Below, one piece after another: positions 1 through 7,528 of a stretch of 20,647 nt of DNA. The stretch comes from a virus: the IMG/VR virus record IMGVR_UViG_3300032267_000094, positions 1-20,647 of that record. The stretch is one strand, 5' to 3'. Position numbers and translations under genes: made by a program. The notes beneath the pieces are model-generated. The model ran no database searches. It saw only the letters and a program-made list of their open reading frames with translations, and was not told the DNA's origin. Within the stretch, counting starts at the first letter, position 1; the number at the start of each line of letters is the position of its first letter.

Positions 1-1
1 G

Positions 2-94
2 TTATTGTTTAGCCAGGAGCGCTCCGCCGGTCTTGGACAAGATCAAACGACATTGGGCGGCGGTGCTGGCCCAGGTCAAAATACTTTAGCGTAA
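2..94 (+). CDS. C-terminal end of a small pre-portal protein (partial)
   Basis: An open frame enters from the left edge and stops at TAA 92-94; about 30 residues remain, beginning LLFSQERSAGLGQDQTT and ending in a Gly-rich tail. The LLFSQER motif recurs near the C-terminus of the next protein (105-368), so the two look like adjacent paralogues. Small phage proteins with a Pro-rich N-terminus and a short hydrophobic or polar C-terminal motif plus Gly-rich tail are common just upstream of portal genes; their function is unknown to me. The stop codon is fused to the next gene's ribosome binding site (TAAGGAG), as expected for a real upstream gene. The start lies outside the window. Confidence 0.6.
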   Translation, partial: LLFSQERSAGLGQDQTTLGGGAGPGQNTLA

Positions 95-104
95 GGAGAA
101 AACC

Positions 105-368
105 ATGGGCGGACTATTTGGCGGGCCATCTATACCGGCACCACCCCCACCACCGGAACCGGATCCAGCGATCGCGGCCAATCAGAAGAAACAAGAAGAG
201 CGCCTGGCATCACAGGAGAAAGCGCAACAAGATCGTCTCCGGGCAACTAAGCGCGCCCGTCAAACCGGCGGTATGCGTTTGCTTTTTAGCCAGGAACGTC
301 AAAATCCAGCTTTGGGTATTACTCCTGAATCCCTTGGATCAGGCGGCACCAACACAATGGGGAGCTAA
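105..368 (+). CDS. Small Pro-rich pre-portal phage protein, paralogue of the upstream partial gene
   Basis: This 87-residue protein opens with MGGLFGGPSIP, followed by a proline run (about residues 10-20), a charged helical middle rich in Q, E, K and R (25-52) and a C-terminal part GGMRLLFSQERQNPALG with a Gly/Ser tail. The order Pro-rich start, charged helix, short conserved motif, Gly-rich end is seen in small proteins lying before podophage portal genes. No enzymatic motif is visible. The start is preceded by TAAGGAG at a good distance, formed by the stop of the preceding gene. An overlapping frame starting at 118 is a shadow. A minor virion or head-associated role is a guess from position only. 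Confidence 0.75.
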   Translation: MGGLFGGPSIPAPPPPPEPDPAIAANQKKQEERLASQEKAQQDRLRATKRARQTGGMRLLFSQERQNPALGITPESLGSGGTNTMGS

Positions 369-370
369 TC

Positions 371-538
371 ATGCCGGAAGTCTATGACAAAAAGGGCAAT
401 AAGCTAAAAGAGTTTGCGTACACCAAGTCTGGAATGGCGGCCGCACGTCGCTATGCCGCCCAGGTTAAGGGCCGCGTCGAAATTGAACACAAGGACGAAA
501 TGGCCAAGACAATGAAACGCAAAAAAGCATATATGTAA
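371..538 (+). CDS. Small basic hypothetical protein (55 aa)
   Basis: A 55-residue frame starts at ATG 371, two bases after the previous stop, and ends at TAA 536-538. The protein begins MPEVYDKKGNKLKEFAY, has an alanine/arginine-rich central helix (SGMAAARRYAAQVKG) and a lysine-rich C-terminus (KTMKRKKAYM). It is basic, soluble-looking and without signal peptide or membrane segment. The stop overlaps the next start by one base (TAATG), which implies translational coupling. I do not recognise a named family. Tight packing on both sides and codon use like its neighbours support it as a real gene. Basic charge would allow nucleic-acid binding, but this is inference. Confidence 0.72.
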   Translation: MPEVYDKKGNKLKEFAYTKSGMAAARRYAAQVKGRVEIEHKDEMAKTMKRKKAYM

Positions 539-852
539 TGCCGCTGAAAAAGTACCAAAACCCTAGTGGCGGATTAAATGCGGCTGGACGTGCGTTTTAT
601 AAACGTACCGAAGGATCAAATTTAAAAGCGCCAGTCAAGGGTGCCGCTACCGGGCCGGAATCAATGCGTCGCAAGGCGTCATTCCTGGCCAGGATGGCTG
701 GTAATGCTGGACCTGATTTTGATGAGAAGGGGCGACCAACCAGGAAACTTTTATCACTTCGGGCTTGGGGTGCCAGCTCTACGGCAGATGCAAAAAAGAA
801 AGCGGCAACGCTTTCGGCACGATATAAACGAATGAAGGAAAGTAAAAAATGA
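538..852 (+). CDS. DUF6321-like small basic phage protein
   Basis: The 104-residue protein starts MPLKKYQNPSGGLNAAGRA and continues with GSNLKAPVKG, RRKASFLARMAG and a lysine-rich C-terminus. The series NPxGGLxAxGR, NLKxPV, RRKxFxARM is what I recall of the DUF6321 phage family, of unknown function; a profile search was not possible. It is strongly basic and without membrane segments. It is coupled on both sides: start by TAATG to the 55-residue gene, and its stop lies in the ATGA shared with the portal start at 849. The position immediately before the portal suggests a head or packaging-related role, but nothing in the sequence proves this. Confidence 0.8.
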   Translation: MPLKKYQNPSGGLNAAGRAFYKRTEGSNLKAPVKGAATGPESMRRKASFLARMAGNAGPDFDEKGRPTRKLLSLRAWGASSTADAKKKAATLSARYKRMKESKK

Positions 853-2411
853 AGAAAATGCCGGTAGCACACGTTTTAAAACGTGCAGAATTAGCAGATT
901 CGCGTAAGGATTTATGGCGCTCGATTTACGAAGAGTGCTACGAATTTGCTTTACCCCAGCGTAATCTCTATTCCGGCCAGTACGAAGGCAAAACTCCTGG
1001 GCAACATAAGCGCGCCAGGGTCTTTGATTCGACTGCAATCAACTCGACCCAGCGTTTTGCGAACCGTATCCAGTCGGGCCTATTCCCGCCGTACCGGAAG
1101 TGGATGCAACTTACTCCAGGATCATCGATCCCGGCCAGCAAACGCAAAGAAGTAGCCGACGCCCTGGACATTTACTCGGATAAATTCTTTGAAGTATTGC
1201 GTCAAACAAACTTTGACCTGGCAATCTCGGAGATGCTCCTAGATATGGCCGTGGGTACCGGCGTTATGCTCATCATGCCAGGCGACAAGGATACCCCAAT
1301 CCGTTTTACTGCGGTGCCGCAATACCTGGTCTCATTCGAAGAAGGCCAGCATGGTACCGTCGATAACGTGTACCGTAAGTTACGCGTCAAGGGTGAGGCA
1401 ATTACGACACAATGGAAGGATGCCAAGATCCCGGCCGATCTCCAGGTCAAGATTGATCGCAAACCCGAAGAAGAGATCGATCTAATCGAGGCAACGATCT
1501 ACAACTATTCAACGGGTGCAGTTTGTTACTACGTTTTAGAACCTAAAGGTAAGAATGAGATCGTTTATCGTGAGCTAAAGAAGAGTTCTCCCTGGGTAGT
1601 AGGCCGTTATATGAAAGTAGCCGGCGAGGTTTATGGCCGCGGTCCCCTGGTAAACGCCCTACCTGACATTAAGACACTTAATAAAGTAAAAGAATTGTTA
1701 CTAAAGAACGCGTCGATCTCCGTGGCTGGCGTATATACGGCCGCAGATGATGGCGTATTAAACCCAGCGACAGTCAAGATCGCTCCAGGCGCCATTATCC
1801 CAGTAGCACGTAACGGCGGCCCCCAGGGCGAGAGCTTGCGTCCATTGAGATCCGGTGGTGACTTCAACGTATCCCAGCTCGTTATCAATGATTTGGTCAA
1901 TGCCATCAAAAAGATGCTATTGGACGATACTTTGCCGCCGGATACCATGAGTGCGAGATCCGCAACCGAAGTCGCGGAGCGCATGAAAGAGCTATCTCAG
2001 AACATTGGACCCGCATACGGCCGCTTGATTACCGAAGTCATGCAACCAATCGTGCGACGCACCATGGAAGTCATGGACGAAATGGGTATTGTTGATTTCC
2101 CATTGCGCGTAGATGGATCCGAAGTTAAGGTAGTGCCAACTGGATCGCTGGCCCAGGCTCAGAATATGCAAGAAGTCAATGACGTATTGCAATTCGTCCA
2201 GGTGGCCGGGCAAGTAGGTCTTGGCGCCCAGCTTGCTATCAACCAGGAAGAGCTGGCCGATTACCTGGCCGATCGCCTGGGAGTACCAAGCTATCTGATT
2301 AACTCAAAAGAGCAACGCCAGGCAATTATGGCGCAAATGGCCCAGGCCGCCCAAATGGCCCAGGCCGCGCAACAAGGCGGCGCAGAACAACCACAAGCAC
2401 AAGAGGTCTAA
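849..2411 (+). CDS. Portal protein (T7 gp8-like head-tail connector)
   Basis: At 520 residues it is close to T7 gp8 (536). The portal forms the dodecameric ring at one capsid vertex through which DNA is packaged and to which the tail attaches. Family-like features are the N-terminal helical part with the aromatic stretch YEECYEFALPQRNLY (about 28-42), an SGLFPPYRKWMQL segment near 77-89, and the central VGTGVMLIMPGD (135-146) followed by a beta-rich wing and the FTAVPQYLVS motif. The C-terminus is a low-complexity Gln/Ala tail (about 490-520), common in this family. The start is ATG 849 with AAGGA about ten bases before; ATGA overlap with the upstream gene. Followed at short distance by the Bbp19-like gene and scaffold, as expected. 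Confidence 0.93.
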   Translation: MKKMPVAHVLKRAELADSRKDLWRSIYEECYEFALPQRNLYSGQYEGKTPGQHKRARVFDSTAINSTQRFANRIQSGLFPPYRKWMQLTPGSSIPASKRKEVADALDIYSDKFFEVLRQTNFDLAISEMLLDMAVGTGVMLIMPGDKDTPIRFTAVPQYLVSFEEGQHGTVDNVYRKLRVKGEAITTQWKDAKIPADLQVKIDRKPEEEIDLIEATIYNYSTGAVCYYVLEPKGKNEIVYRELKKSSPWVVGRYMKVAGEVYGRGPLVNALPDIKTLNKVKELLLKNASISVAGVYTAADDGVLNPATVKIAPGAIIPVARNGGPQGESLRPLRSGGDFNVSQLVINDLVNAIKKMLLDDTLPPDTMSARSATEVAERMKELSQNIGPAYGRLITEVMQPIVRRTMEVMDEMGIVDFPLRVDGSEVKVVPTGSLAQAQNMQEVNDVLQFVQVAGQVGLGAQLAINQEELADYLADRLGVPSYLINSKEQRQAIMAQMAQAAQMAQAAQQGGAEQPQAQEV

Positions 2412-2414
2412 AAG

Positions 2415-2672
2415 ATGATGGAAGAAGGATGGGAAGGTCTCCGGTCTCCGGAGATCAAGCAAAAGGGCGCGTCGGATAATGAGATTGATCTCCTGGTCAC
2501 TCGCGTCTTTTCAACCGATGATGGCGTAAAGCTCTTGGAATGGCTAAGAGCTACAACCATCGAACAGCCGACCTGGTTTCCGGGAGAGGACCCTTCCCAT
2601 GGGTTTGCCCGCGAGGGTCAAAACTCCCTGGTCCGGGAATTAGAGCGGCGAATTAAACGAGCGAGGTCTTAA
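2415..2672 (+). CDS. Bbp19-like small phage protein
   Basis: This 85-residue protein contains VTRVFSTDDGVKLLEWLRATT (about 28-48), then FPGEDPSHGFAREGQNSLVREL. The pattern VFxTxDGxxxLxWL ... DPxxxxxREGQxSLVxxI matches what I know as the Bbp19-like phage family, named after a protein of Bordetella phage BPP-1 that also lies among portal, scaffold and capsid genes. Function unknown; a small head-morphogenesis helper is a fair inference from position. The start may be 2415 or 2418 (ATGATG); GAGGT at 2403-2407 fits either. It lies between portal and scaffold with only a few bases on either side. Confidence 0.78.
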   Translation: MMEEGWEGLRSPEIKQKGASDNEIDLLVTRVFSTDDGVKLLEWLRATTIEQPTWFPGEDPSHGFAREGQNSLVRELERRIKRARS

Positions 2673-2674
2673 AT

Positions 2675-3532
2675 ATGAGCGATACCGACAACTTGACCGC
2701 TGATACTAGCGATAATCAAGCCGGCAACAACGCAACAAGTAGCAATAAGGACGATTCGGGTAGCTTACTGAACGTTAAACCAGCGGAAAAACCAGGTCAA
2801 AAGATGGATGATCTAGCGGCTCCGCACATGGACGTAGATCCAAACGACAAACCCCAGGAAGTAGATAACGACGAAGAGCTGGATTTTGTTCGCCCGGAAT
2901 TTTTTCCTGAAAATTTTTGGGACGAAGAATCCGGTCCGGACGTTGAGGGTCTAGCCAAGGCGTACTCTGAGCTACGGGCCAAAATGTCTGCTGGTAAACA
3001 CAAGGCACCCAAGGACGGTAAGTATGAGATTACCAGTCTAAAGGACCGCGGAGTGGCAGAGGACGATCCCATGCTCAAGGATTTTGTAGGCCTGGCCAAG
3101 GATCAGGGTTTAAGCCAGGAGCAATTCGATCAAATGATCGATCTCTACACGAATCACATGGGCGCCGCAGATGAGCAAATGAAAACCAGCCGCGAAGCTG
3201 AGATGAAGAAACTGGGCCGCAATGCGGACAAGATCGTTCAATCAACTGAGCAATGGCTAGTCAAAATGCAAAATGCTGGCACATTAAACCAGGGCGAAAT
3301 CGAGGCAATTGGACGCGCCAGTAATAACGCGTCTTTTATCTCAGCGTTGCATAAGATCCGGGCATCCTATATGGAGACGGACATCCCTGGGCTTGAAATG
3401 CAAGAAAGTCAAAAGGCAAGTATGAGCGATGTTCAGTCGATGATGGCTGATCCAAAATACGGAAAAGATCCGGCTTACACCAAAAAAGTGGAAGATATGG
3501 TCTATTCAATGTTTGGAGAGGGAAACCGATAG
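2675..3532 (+). CDS. Capsid scaffolding protein (T7 gp9-like)
   Basis: At 285 residues it is near T7 gp9 (307). Scaffolding proteins line the inside of the procapsid, direct capsid protein assembly and leave before or during DNA packaging. The N-terminal 70 residues are acidic and rich in D, N and S, with no fold apparent; then comes the family-like motif RPEFFPENFWDEESG (73-87) and AKAYSELRAKMSAGKHKAPKDG. The rest is predicted helical and ends in a mixed-charge helix and YSMFGEGNR, where other scaffolds contact the capsid. It lies directly before the capsid gene, the canonical place, and a terminator follows immediately. No protease is visible nearby, so removal without cleavage, as in T7, is likely (inference). 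Confidence 0.88.
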   Translation: MSDTDNLTADTSDNQAGNNATSSNKDDSGSLLNVKPAEKPGQKMDDLAAPHMDVDPNDKPQEVDNDEELDFVRPEFFPENFWDEESGPDVEGLAKAYSELRAKMSAGKHKAPKDGKYEITSLKDRGVAEDDPMLKDFVGLAKDQGLSQEQFDQMIDLYTNHMGAADEQMKTSREAEMKKLGRNADKIVQSTEQWLVKMQNAGTLNQGEIEAIGRASNNASFISALHKIRASYMETDIPGLEMQESQKASMSDVQSMMADPKYGKDPAYTKKVEDMVYSMFGEGNR

Positions 3533-3548
3533 GCTTCCCGGTCACAAC

Positions 3549-3588
3549 AAAAAAGAGTGCGAAGCTGATTGCAACGCACTCTTTTTTT
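3549..3588 (+). terminator. Rho-independent terminator after the scaffold gene
   Basis: A perfect 7-bp GC-containing stem GAGTGCG (3555-3561) pairs with CGCACTC (3575-3581), extended by up to six A-T pairs outward, with a 13-base loop and a run of seven T (3582-3588). It lies 16 bases after the scaffold stop. The A tract on the left also pairs with the T tract, so the structure may work on both strands. It would reduce read-through from the portal-scaffold unit into the capsid gene and so allow separate capsid control. Confidence 0.85.
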
Positions 3589-3597
3589 ATTTATAGT
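3569..3597 (+). promoter_or_regulatory. Possible sigma70-type promoter overlapping the terminator
   Basis: TTGCAA (3569-3574) and TATAGT (3592-3597) are separated by exactly 17 bases, which resembles a sigma70 -35/-10 pair (four of six and five of six matches to TTGACA/TATAAT). It would start a transcript about 110 bases before the capsid start. The -35 lies in the loop and the -10 directly after the T run of the terminator, an economical stop-and-restart arrangement. AT-rich sequence makes chance matches easy, so this is a candidate only. Confidence 0.35.
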
Positions 3598-3598
3598 G

Positions 3599-3711
3599 TT
3601 ACGTAATGGATAACCGCAAGGCCCGTTACTACGCGTAGCGACCCGCTTGGATAATCGCAAAGCTAAAAATGATTTTTAATTTTTTAAACTTTGATATGAA
3701 AGGAAATTGAG
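3599..3711 (+). promoter_or_regulatory. Capsid leader region with palindromes, a direct repeat and a ribosome binding site
   Basis: The non-coding stretch holds an 8-bp palindrome TTACGTAA (3599-3606), a 10-bp palindrome CTACGCGTAG (3629-3638) and two copies of TGGATAAYCGCAARG (3607-3621 and 3648-3662; 13 of 15 positions identical, 41 bases apart) that bracket the second palindrome. A T/A-rich run (3671-3692) follows, then AAAGGA (3699-3704) seven bases before the capsid ATG. Dyads bracketed by repeats just ahead of the most highly expressed late gene look like a promoter or protein-binding site, or a structured 5' leader. The bound factor is unknown. Confidence 0.5.
3607..3662 (+). repeat. 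Pair of 15-bp direct repeats upstream of capsid
   Basis: TGGATAACCGCAAGG at 3607-3621 and TGGATAATCGCAAAG at 3648-3662 differ at two positions and start 41 bases apart, near four helical turns. The palindrome CTACGCGTAG lies midway. Same-face spacing is compatible with cooperative protein binding; this is inference. Confidence 0.6.
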
Positions 3712-4563
3712 ATGAGTATTCAAATCTCTAATGCTTTCGTCACGTTATTCGATAGCGAAGTTAAACAAGCATACCAGGCGCAACGCGCCCTGGCTGGTTT
3801 GACACGTGAGCGCACTAACGTAGAAGGCTCGACTGTAAAATTCCCAAAAATTGGTAAGGGAACTGCATCTGTTCGTGTACCACAAACTGACGTAGTACCT
3901 TTAAACGTTACTTATGCACAAGTAACTGCCACTATGACAGACTATATCGCCGCAGAATATAGCGATATTTTCAATCAGCAACGTGTTAACTTTAATGAGC
4001 GTCAAGAACTCGTTCAGGTTGTATCCGGTGCGATTGGACGTCGTATGGACCAAGTAATCATTGACGCTTTAACTGCCGCATCCAGCACCGGTACAGTCGC
4101 TAAGACTATTGCCGATGATGGTTCGACTGGTTCAGCATCAAACTTAAACGTTGGTAAACTCCGCGCCGCCAAGAAGATTTTGGACGCAAAGAACGTACCA
4201 ATGGAAGGTCGTACGATTGTTCTCCATGCGAACAACTTGTCCGCTCTGTTAGGTCTAACATCCGTGACCAGCTCTGACTTTAATACAGTTAAGGCTTTGG
4301 TAACTGGTGAAGTAGATACCTTCTTGGGCTTTAAGTTTGTGACCGTGGGTGATCGCGATGAAGGTGGCTTGCCACTCTCCAGCTCTGATCGTACTGTTTA
4401 TGCTTTCCATCGCGATTCCGTAGGCATGGCGATTGGCTTGAATCAAACTAGCCGTGTTGACTATATCCCTGAGAAAACTTCTTTCTTAGTGGCATCTATG
4501 TTCAGCGCCGGTTCAGTAGCAATTGATTCTGAAGGCATTGTTAAAATCACTTGCGCTGAATAA
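3712..4563 (+). CDS. Major capsid protein
   Basis: The 283-residue protein builds the icosahedral shell. Evidence is its place after the scaffold, its own leader and strong ribosome binding site, flanking terminators and its sequence: helical N-terminus MSIQISNAFVTLFDSEVKQAY, a segment GSTVKFPKIGKGTASVRVP typical of the extended E-loop region, IGRRMDQVIIDAL near 108-120 (spine-helix-like), a long alpha/beta middle and a beta-rich end (MFSAGSVAIDSEGIVKITCAE). These fit an HK97-type fold, shorter than T7 gp10A (345). Codons are biased to GTA, GGT, CGT and ACT, unlike neighbours, as expected for very high expression. I see no slippery site near the stop for a T7-like 10A/10B frameshift product. 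Confidence 0.9.
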   Translation: MSIQISNAFVTLFDSEVKQAYQAQRALAGLTRERTNVEGSTVKFPKIGKGTASVRVPQTDVVPLNVTYAQVTATMTDYIAAEYSDIFNQQRVNFNERQELVQVVSGAIGRRMDQVIIDALTAASSTGTVAKTIADDGSTGSASNLNVGKLRAAKKILDAKNVPMEGRTIVLHANNLSALLGLTSVTSSDFNTVKALVTGEVDTFLGFKFVTVGDRDEGGLPLSSSDRTVYAFHRDSVGMAIGLNQTSRVDYIPEKTSFLVASMFSAGSVAIDSEGIVKITCAE

Positions 4564-4575
4564 GGAGACTAGATC

Positions 4576-4860
4576 ATGGCATTTACTCGCGACAATTTTG
4601 GCCCAGTAGGTAACGTATCAAAAAGAGGTAACTCTCCAATTATGTGGGGTTACAAAACTGCTGATTCAATTGCTGATGTAAACACAGAAGGTTACTTTAA
4701 TGCAGTAACCGACTTGGTTAGCGTAGGCGATTTAATTTATTGCGTTACATCAACTGGTAGCACCGCAGTAGGCACTTTAGTTTATGTATTGACTAATACT
4801 ACCGCTGGTGTGGTTGACGTAAATGATGGTACAACACTATCAAATACTGATACTGACTAA
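4576..4860 (+). CDS. Small capsid decoration/cement-like protein
   Basis: This 94-residue protein lies 12 bases after the capsid gene, with AAGGAG formed over the capsid stop as ribosome binding site, and shares the capsid gene's codon style; a strong terminator follows. It is therefore co-expressed with capsid. The sequence is beta-rich and Thr/Val/Gly-rich: YKTADSIADVNTEGYFNAV (about 27-45), then LVSVGDLIYCVTS and short strands to an acidic Thr/Asp end. The DSxADV-xxGYF-xxxxxLxxGDxI pattern occurs in small proteins found after capsid genes in many phages and thought to be head decoration proteins. Role as a shell-stabilising protein is inferred from expression and position; it could instead be a small head fibre base. 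Confidence 0.65.
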   Translation: MAFTRDNFGPVGNVSKRGNSPIMWGYKTADSIADVNTEGYFNAVTDLVSVGDLIYCVTSTGSTAVGTLVYVLTNTTAGVVDVNDGTTLSNTDTD

Positions 4861-4871
4861 GTAGTAGGAAT

Positions 4872-4904
4872 AAATCCAGGCGAGTTTTCTCGCCTGGATT
4901 TTCA
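4872..4904 (+). terminator. Strong hairpin terminator after the capsid unit
   Basis: A 13-bp perfect stem, AAATCCAGGCGAG (4872-4884) with CTCGCCTGGATTT (4889-4901), closes on a TTTT loop and runs into ATTTTC. The T tract is short, but the stem is very stable. It ends the capsid-decoration unit and separates it from the tail genes, whose first ribosome binding site (AAAGGA) follows at about 4910. Confidence 0.88.
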
Positions 4905-4920
4905 TCATTAAAGGATTACT

Positions 4921-5547
4921 ATGGCGTCGGGTGATACAAAACTATCAATATGTTCTGATGCTCTGATTTATCTAGGGCAAAAACCACTAACGTCTTTTTC
5001 CGAAGTTTCTGATTCGTCGCAGATTTGCGACCGTCTTTATGACGACATCCGGGATATGGTTTTGTGTATGTACCCCTGGAGCTTTTCGTTTAAGAAAACC
5101 CAGCTTGCCCGTTTAGTCGATACACCAGCATTTGGCTGGAAATACTTATATCAATTACCTGGAGATCGCATTGCTGGTGTTCGCGCCGTATATGCTGACG
5201 ATACAGTTAATTACCCATCTACCGTTGAATTTGACGTACAACAAGATAAATTACTAACCAACATTGAAGAAGCCTGGATTGATTACCAGTACCGTACGCC
5301 GGAAAGCGAAATGCCAAGCTATTTCGTTAATTTCTTGAAGTACGCCCTGGCCGCCAATTTTGCACAGATGGTTACTGACCAACTGACCAAGGCGGAATAT
5401 TATCAGCGTCTCGCGTTTGGCTTGCCCGAAGAGAATATGCGCGGCGGATTCTTCCGTCAAACCATGACCATTGACGCGCAAAGCCGTCCATCTATTACCC
5501 TGGATCAACAGGACGCATTCCCACTTATCAATGTACGGTTTGGATAA
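4921..5547 (+). CDS. Tail tubular protein A (T7 gp11-like adaptor)
   Basis: At 208 residues it matches T7 gp11 (196). It forms the ring that joins the portal to the tail nozzle. The N-terminal part KLSICSDALIYLGQKPLTSF (about 7-26), then the helix SQICDRLYDDIRDMVLCMYPWSFSFKKTQLA, is typical of the family: a short helical bundle whose conserved PWSF-like motif leads into a beta-rich segment (YLYQLPGDRIAGVRAVYAD). The C-terminal third is helical again and ends in a beta strand and VRFG. The stop overlaps the next start by one base (TAATG), so A and B tail tubes are translationally coupled. The start is ATG 4921 with AAAGGA upstream. Confidence 0.9.
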   Translation: MASGDTKLSICSDALIYLGQKPLTSFSEVSDSSQICDRLYDDIRDMVLCMYPWSFSFKKTQLARLVDTPAFGWKYLYQLPGDRIAGVRAVYADDTVNYPSTVEFDVQQDKLLTNIEEAWIDYQYRTPESEMPSYFVNFLKYALAANFAQMVTDQLTKAEYYQRLAFGLPEENMRGGFFRQTMTIDAQSRPSITLDQQDAFPLINVRFG

Positions 5548-7526
5548 TGCCACGTTCAGTCCTTATTCAAACCAATTTTGTAGTGGGTGAATTGGACCCG
5601 CTCTTGCGCGGCCGTATTGACTTAAACCAGTATTACAACGCATTACAAAAAGCCACGAATGTGGTGATTCAACCCCAAGGCGGCGCACGTCGTCGTGAAG
5701 GATTGCAATACATTGACACCTTGCCGGCCAACCTAGCAAGCCAGGCACTTAAACTTGTACCGTTTCAATTTAATGTGGTCGATTCGTATATGTTTGCGAT
5801 CGTCCCTGGACGCGTTTACATTTACAAGAACAAGGCCCTACTGACCAATATCAACGGATCCGGTAATAGTTACTTGGCCGTGGCCAGCTTTACTGCCGGA
5901 GTGATTCCAGGACTAAAGTTTGCCCAGTCGGCCGATACGATTATTTTTGTCCAGGAAGATTTAGCGCCAATTAAGTTTGTACGGGGCGGAACCGATACGA
6001 GCTGGACCGTCTCAACGATTGCGTTTGATGAGATCCCGTTCTATGCCTATACGCTAACCGTTACCGTACCAACTTCCGGACACTTAACGCCATCGGCAAC
6101 AAGCGGCAATGTAACCCTTACGTCGCAAAATTCATTTTTTGCCAGCACCGATGTTGGCCAATATATCAATGCCGAACCCCAGGGACGCGCAAAGATTGTT
6201 GAATACAAAACAAATACTACTGTTAAAGCTATTGTTGAAATTCCATTTTTTGATACTAGCAATATTGCCCAGGGCAACTGGGAAATTGAACGCGGATATG
6301 AGGCATCCTGGAGCGCTGGCCGCGGATGGCCAAGAGCAGTAACATTCCACGAAGGTCGTCTATTCTTTGCTGGCGCCAAGTCCAGGCCGACTACGGTTTG
6401 GGGATCCCGCGTATCGGATTTCTTTAATTTTCAATATGGCGAAGGTTTGGACGATGAGGCCGTAGAGGCGACAATCGATACGTCACAATTAAATACGATT
6501 ACCGATATTTATTCGGGCCGTGACTTGCAAATCTTTAGTATTGGCGGCGAATTTTATGTCCCCCAGGCAACCCTGGAACCAATTACGCCGACTAACTTTA
6601 TTATTCGCACGTCAACCAAAATCGGCTCAAAGAATAATTTCCCAGTTATTGGCCTGGATTCCGGTACCTTGTTTTTGCAACGCCAGGGCAAATCAGTTAA
6701 CGAGCTATTGTTTACCGATACTGAGGCAACCTACATTGCCAATAACGTGACATTGCTATCCGGACACCTGGTCAAGAACCCAGTCGATATGGCTCTTAAT
6801 CGGGCAACGTCAACTGACGATACGGATCGTTTATATGTCGTTAATGGCGACGACGGTACGATTATGTGTATTTCATTGCTGAGATCGCAAAGCGTTATTG
6901 CACCATCGGAATTTACAACTGACGGGCTATTTAAAGCCGTGGCCGTTGACGTCAATACGGTTTACGTCATTGTGGCCAGGAGTGTCAACGGAGCAACTGC
7001 TTATTATGTTGAGACGTTTAATCGCGATCTGACAATGGATAGCGCTAAATATGCCAGCTCCGCGGCCGCATCTGCATCAATGTCTCACCTGGTAGCCAAA
7101 ACTGTCAAAGTAGTTCGCGACGGCATCCTGGAATCTGATAAGACTGTACCAGGGGGCGGCACAGTTACATTCTCAACGGCCGCAACTGCGTCCTGGCAAG
7201 TCGGTTTAAATTACAACATTAACTTAAAAACCATGCCAGTCGAGGCAAAGATGGCATCGGGTAATATCCGCGGATTTAAAAAGCGGATTATGGAAGTGAA
7301 TGCGGACGTATTTCAAACTCAGTCCATGACCATCAACGACAATCCTATTCAGTTTAGACAATTTGGAACCGGGGTTTTAGATACTGCTATTCAACCATTT
7401 ACCGGCGTCAAGAAAGCTGGACCATTGTTAGGCTTTGATAAAGAGGGAATAATAACGGTGACGCAAGGCGAACCGTTAAAGTTCAATTTGTTAAACATGG
7501 AATTTAAAGTTTCGATAGGACAATAA
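5547..7526 (+). CDS. Tail tubular protein B (T7 gp12-like nozzle)
   Basis: The 659-residue protein forms the tail nozzle below the adaptor ring, seals DNA in the mature particle and carries tail fibres near its joint with the adaptor. It begins with the family-like segment TNFVVGELDPLLRGRIDL (9-26) and YYNALQKATNVVIQPQGGARRREGLQYI (29-56), followed by long beta-propeller-like repeats, WPRAVTFHEGRLFFAG (about 256-271) and VWGSRVSDFFNFQYG. It is somewhat shorter than T7 gp12 (794), within the range of related podophages. A 6-frame shadow on both strands in the middle is ignored. It is coupled to tube A and followed two bases later by the first ejection protein gene. Confidence 0.9.
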   Translation: MPRSVLIQTNFVVGELDPLLRGRIDLNQYYNALQKATNVVIQPQGGARRREGLQYIDTLPANLASQALKLVPFQFNVVDSYMFAIVPGRVYIYKNKALLTNINGSGNSYLAVASFTAGVIPGLKFAQSADTIIFVQEDLAPIKFVRGGTDTSWTVSTIAFDEIPFYAYTLTVTVPTSGHLTPSATSGNVTLTSQNSFFASTDVGQYINAEPQGRAKIVEYKTNTTVKAIVEIPFFDTSNIAQGNWEIERGYEASWSAGRGWPRAVTFHEGRLFFAGAKSRPTTVWGSRVSDFFNFQYGEGLDDEAVEATIDTSQLNTITDIYSGRDLQIFSIGGEFYVPQATLEPITPTNFIIRTSTKIGSKNNFPVIGLDSGTLFLQRQGKSVNELLFTDTEATYIANNVTLLSGHLVKNPVDMALNRATSTDDTDRLYVVNGDDGTIMCISLLRSQSVIAPSEFTTDGLFKAVAVDVNTVYVIVARSVNGATAYYVETFNRDLTMDSAKYASSAAASASMSHLVAKTVKVVRDGILESDKTVPGGGTVTFSTAATASWQVGLNYNINLKTMPVEAKMASGNIRGFKKRIMEVNADVFQTQSMTINDNPIQFRQFGTGVLDTAIQPFTGVKKAGPLLGFDKEGIITVTQGEPLKFNLLNMEFKVSIGQ

Positions 7527-7528
7527 TC

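Noticed and set aside
4540-4600. T7-like 10A/10B frameshift at the capsid end
   Set aside because: No slippery heptamer or following structure near the stop, and the decoration gene has its own ribosome binding site and start.
4862-4920. Promoter or small RNA after the decoration gene
   Set aside because: The stretch is fully explained by the terminator hairpin and the next ribosome binding site; no -35/-10 pair is convincing.
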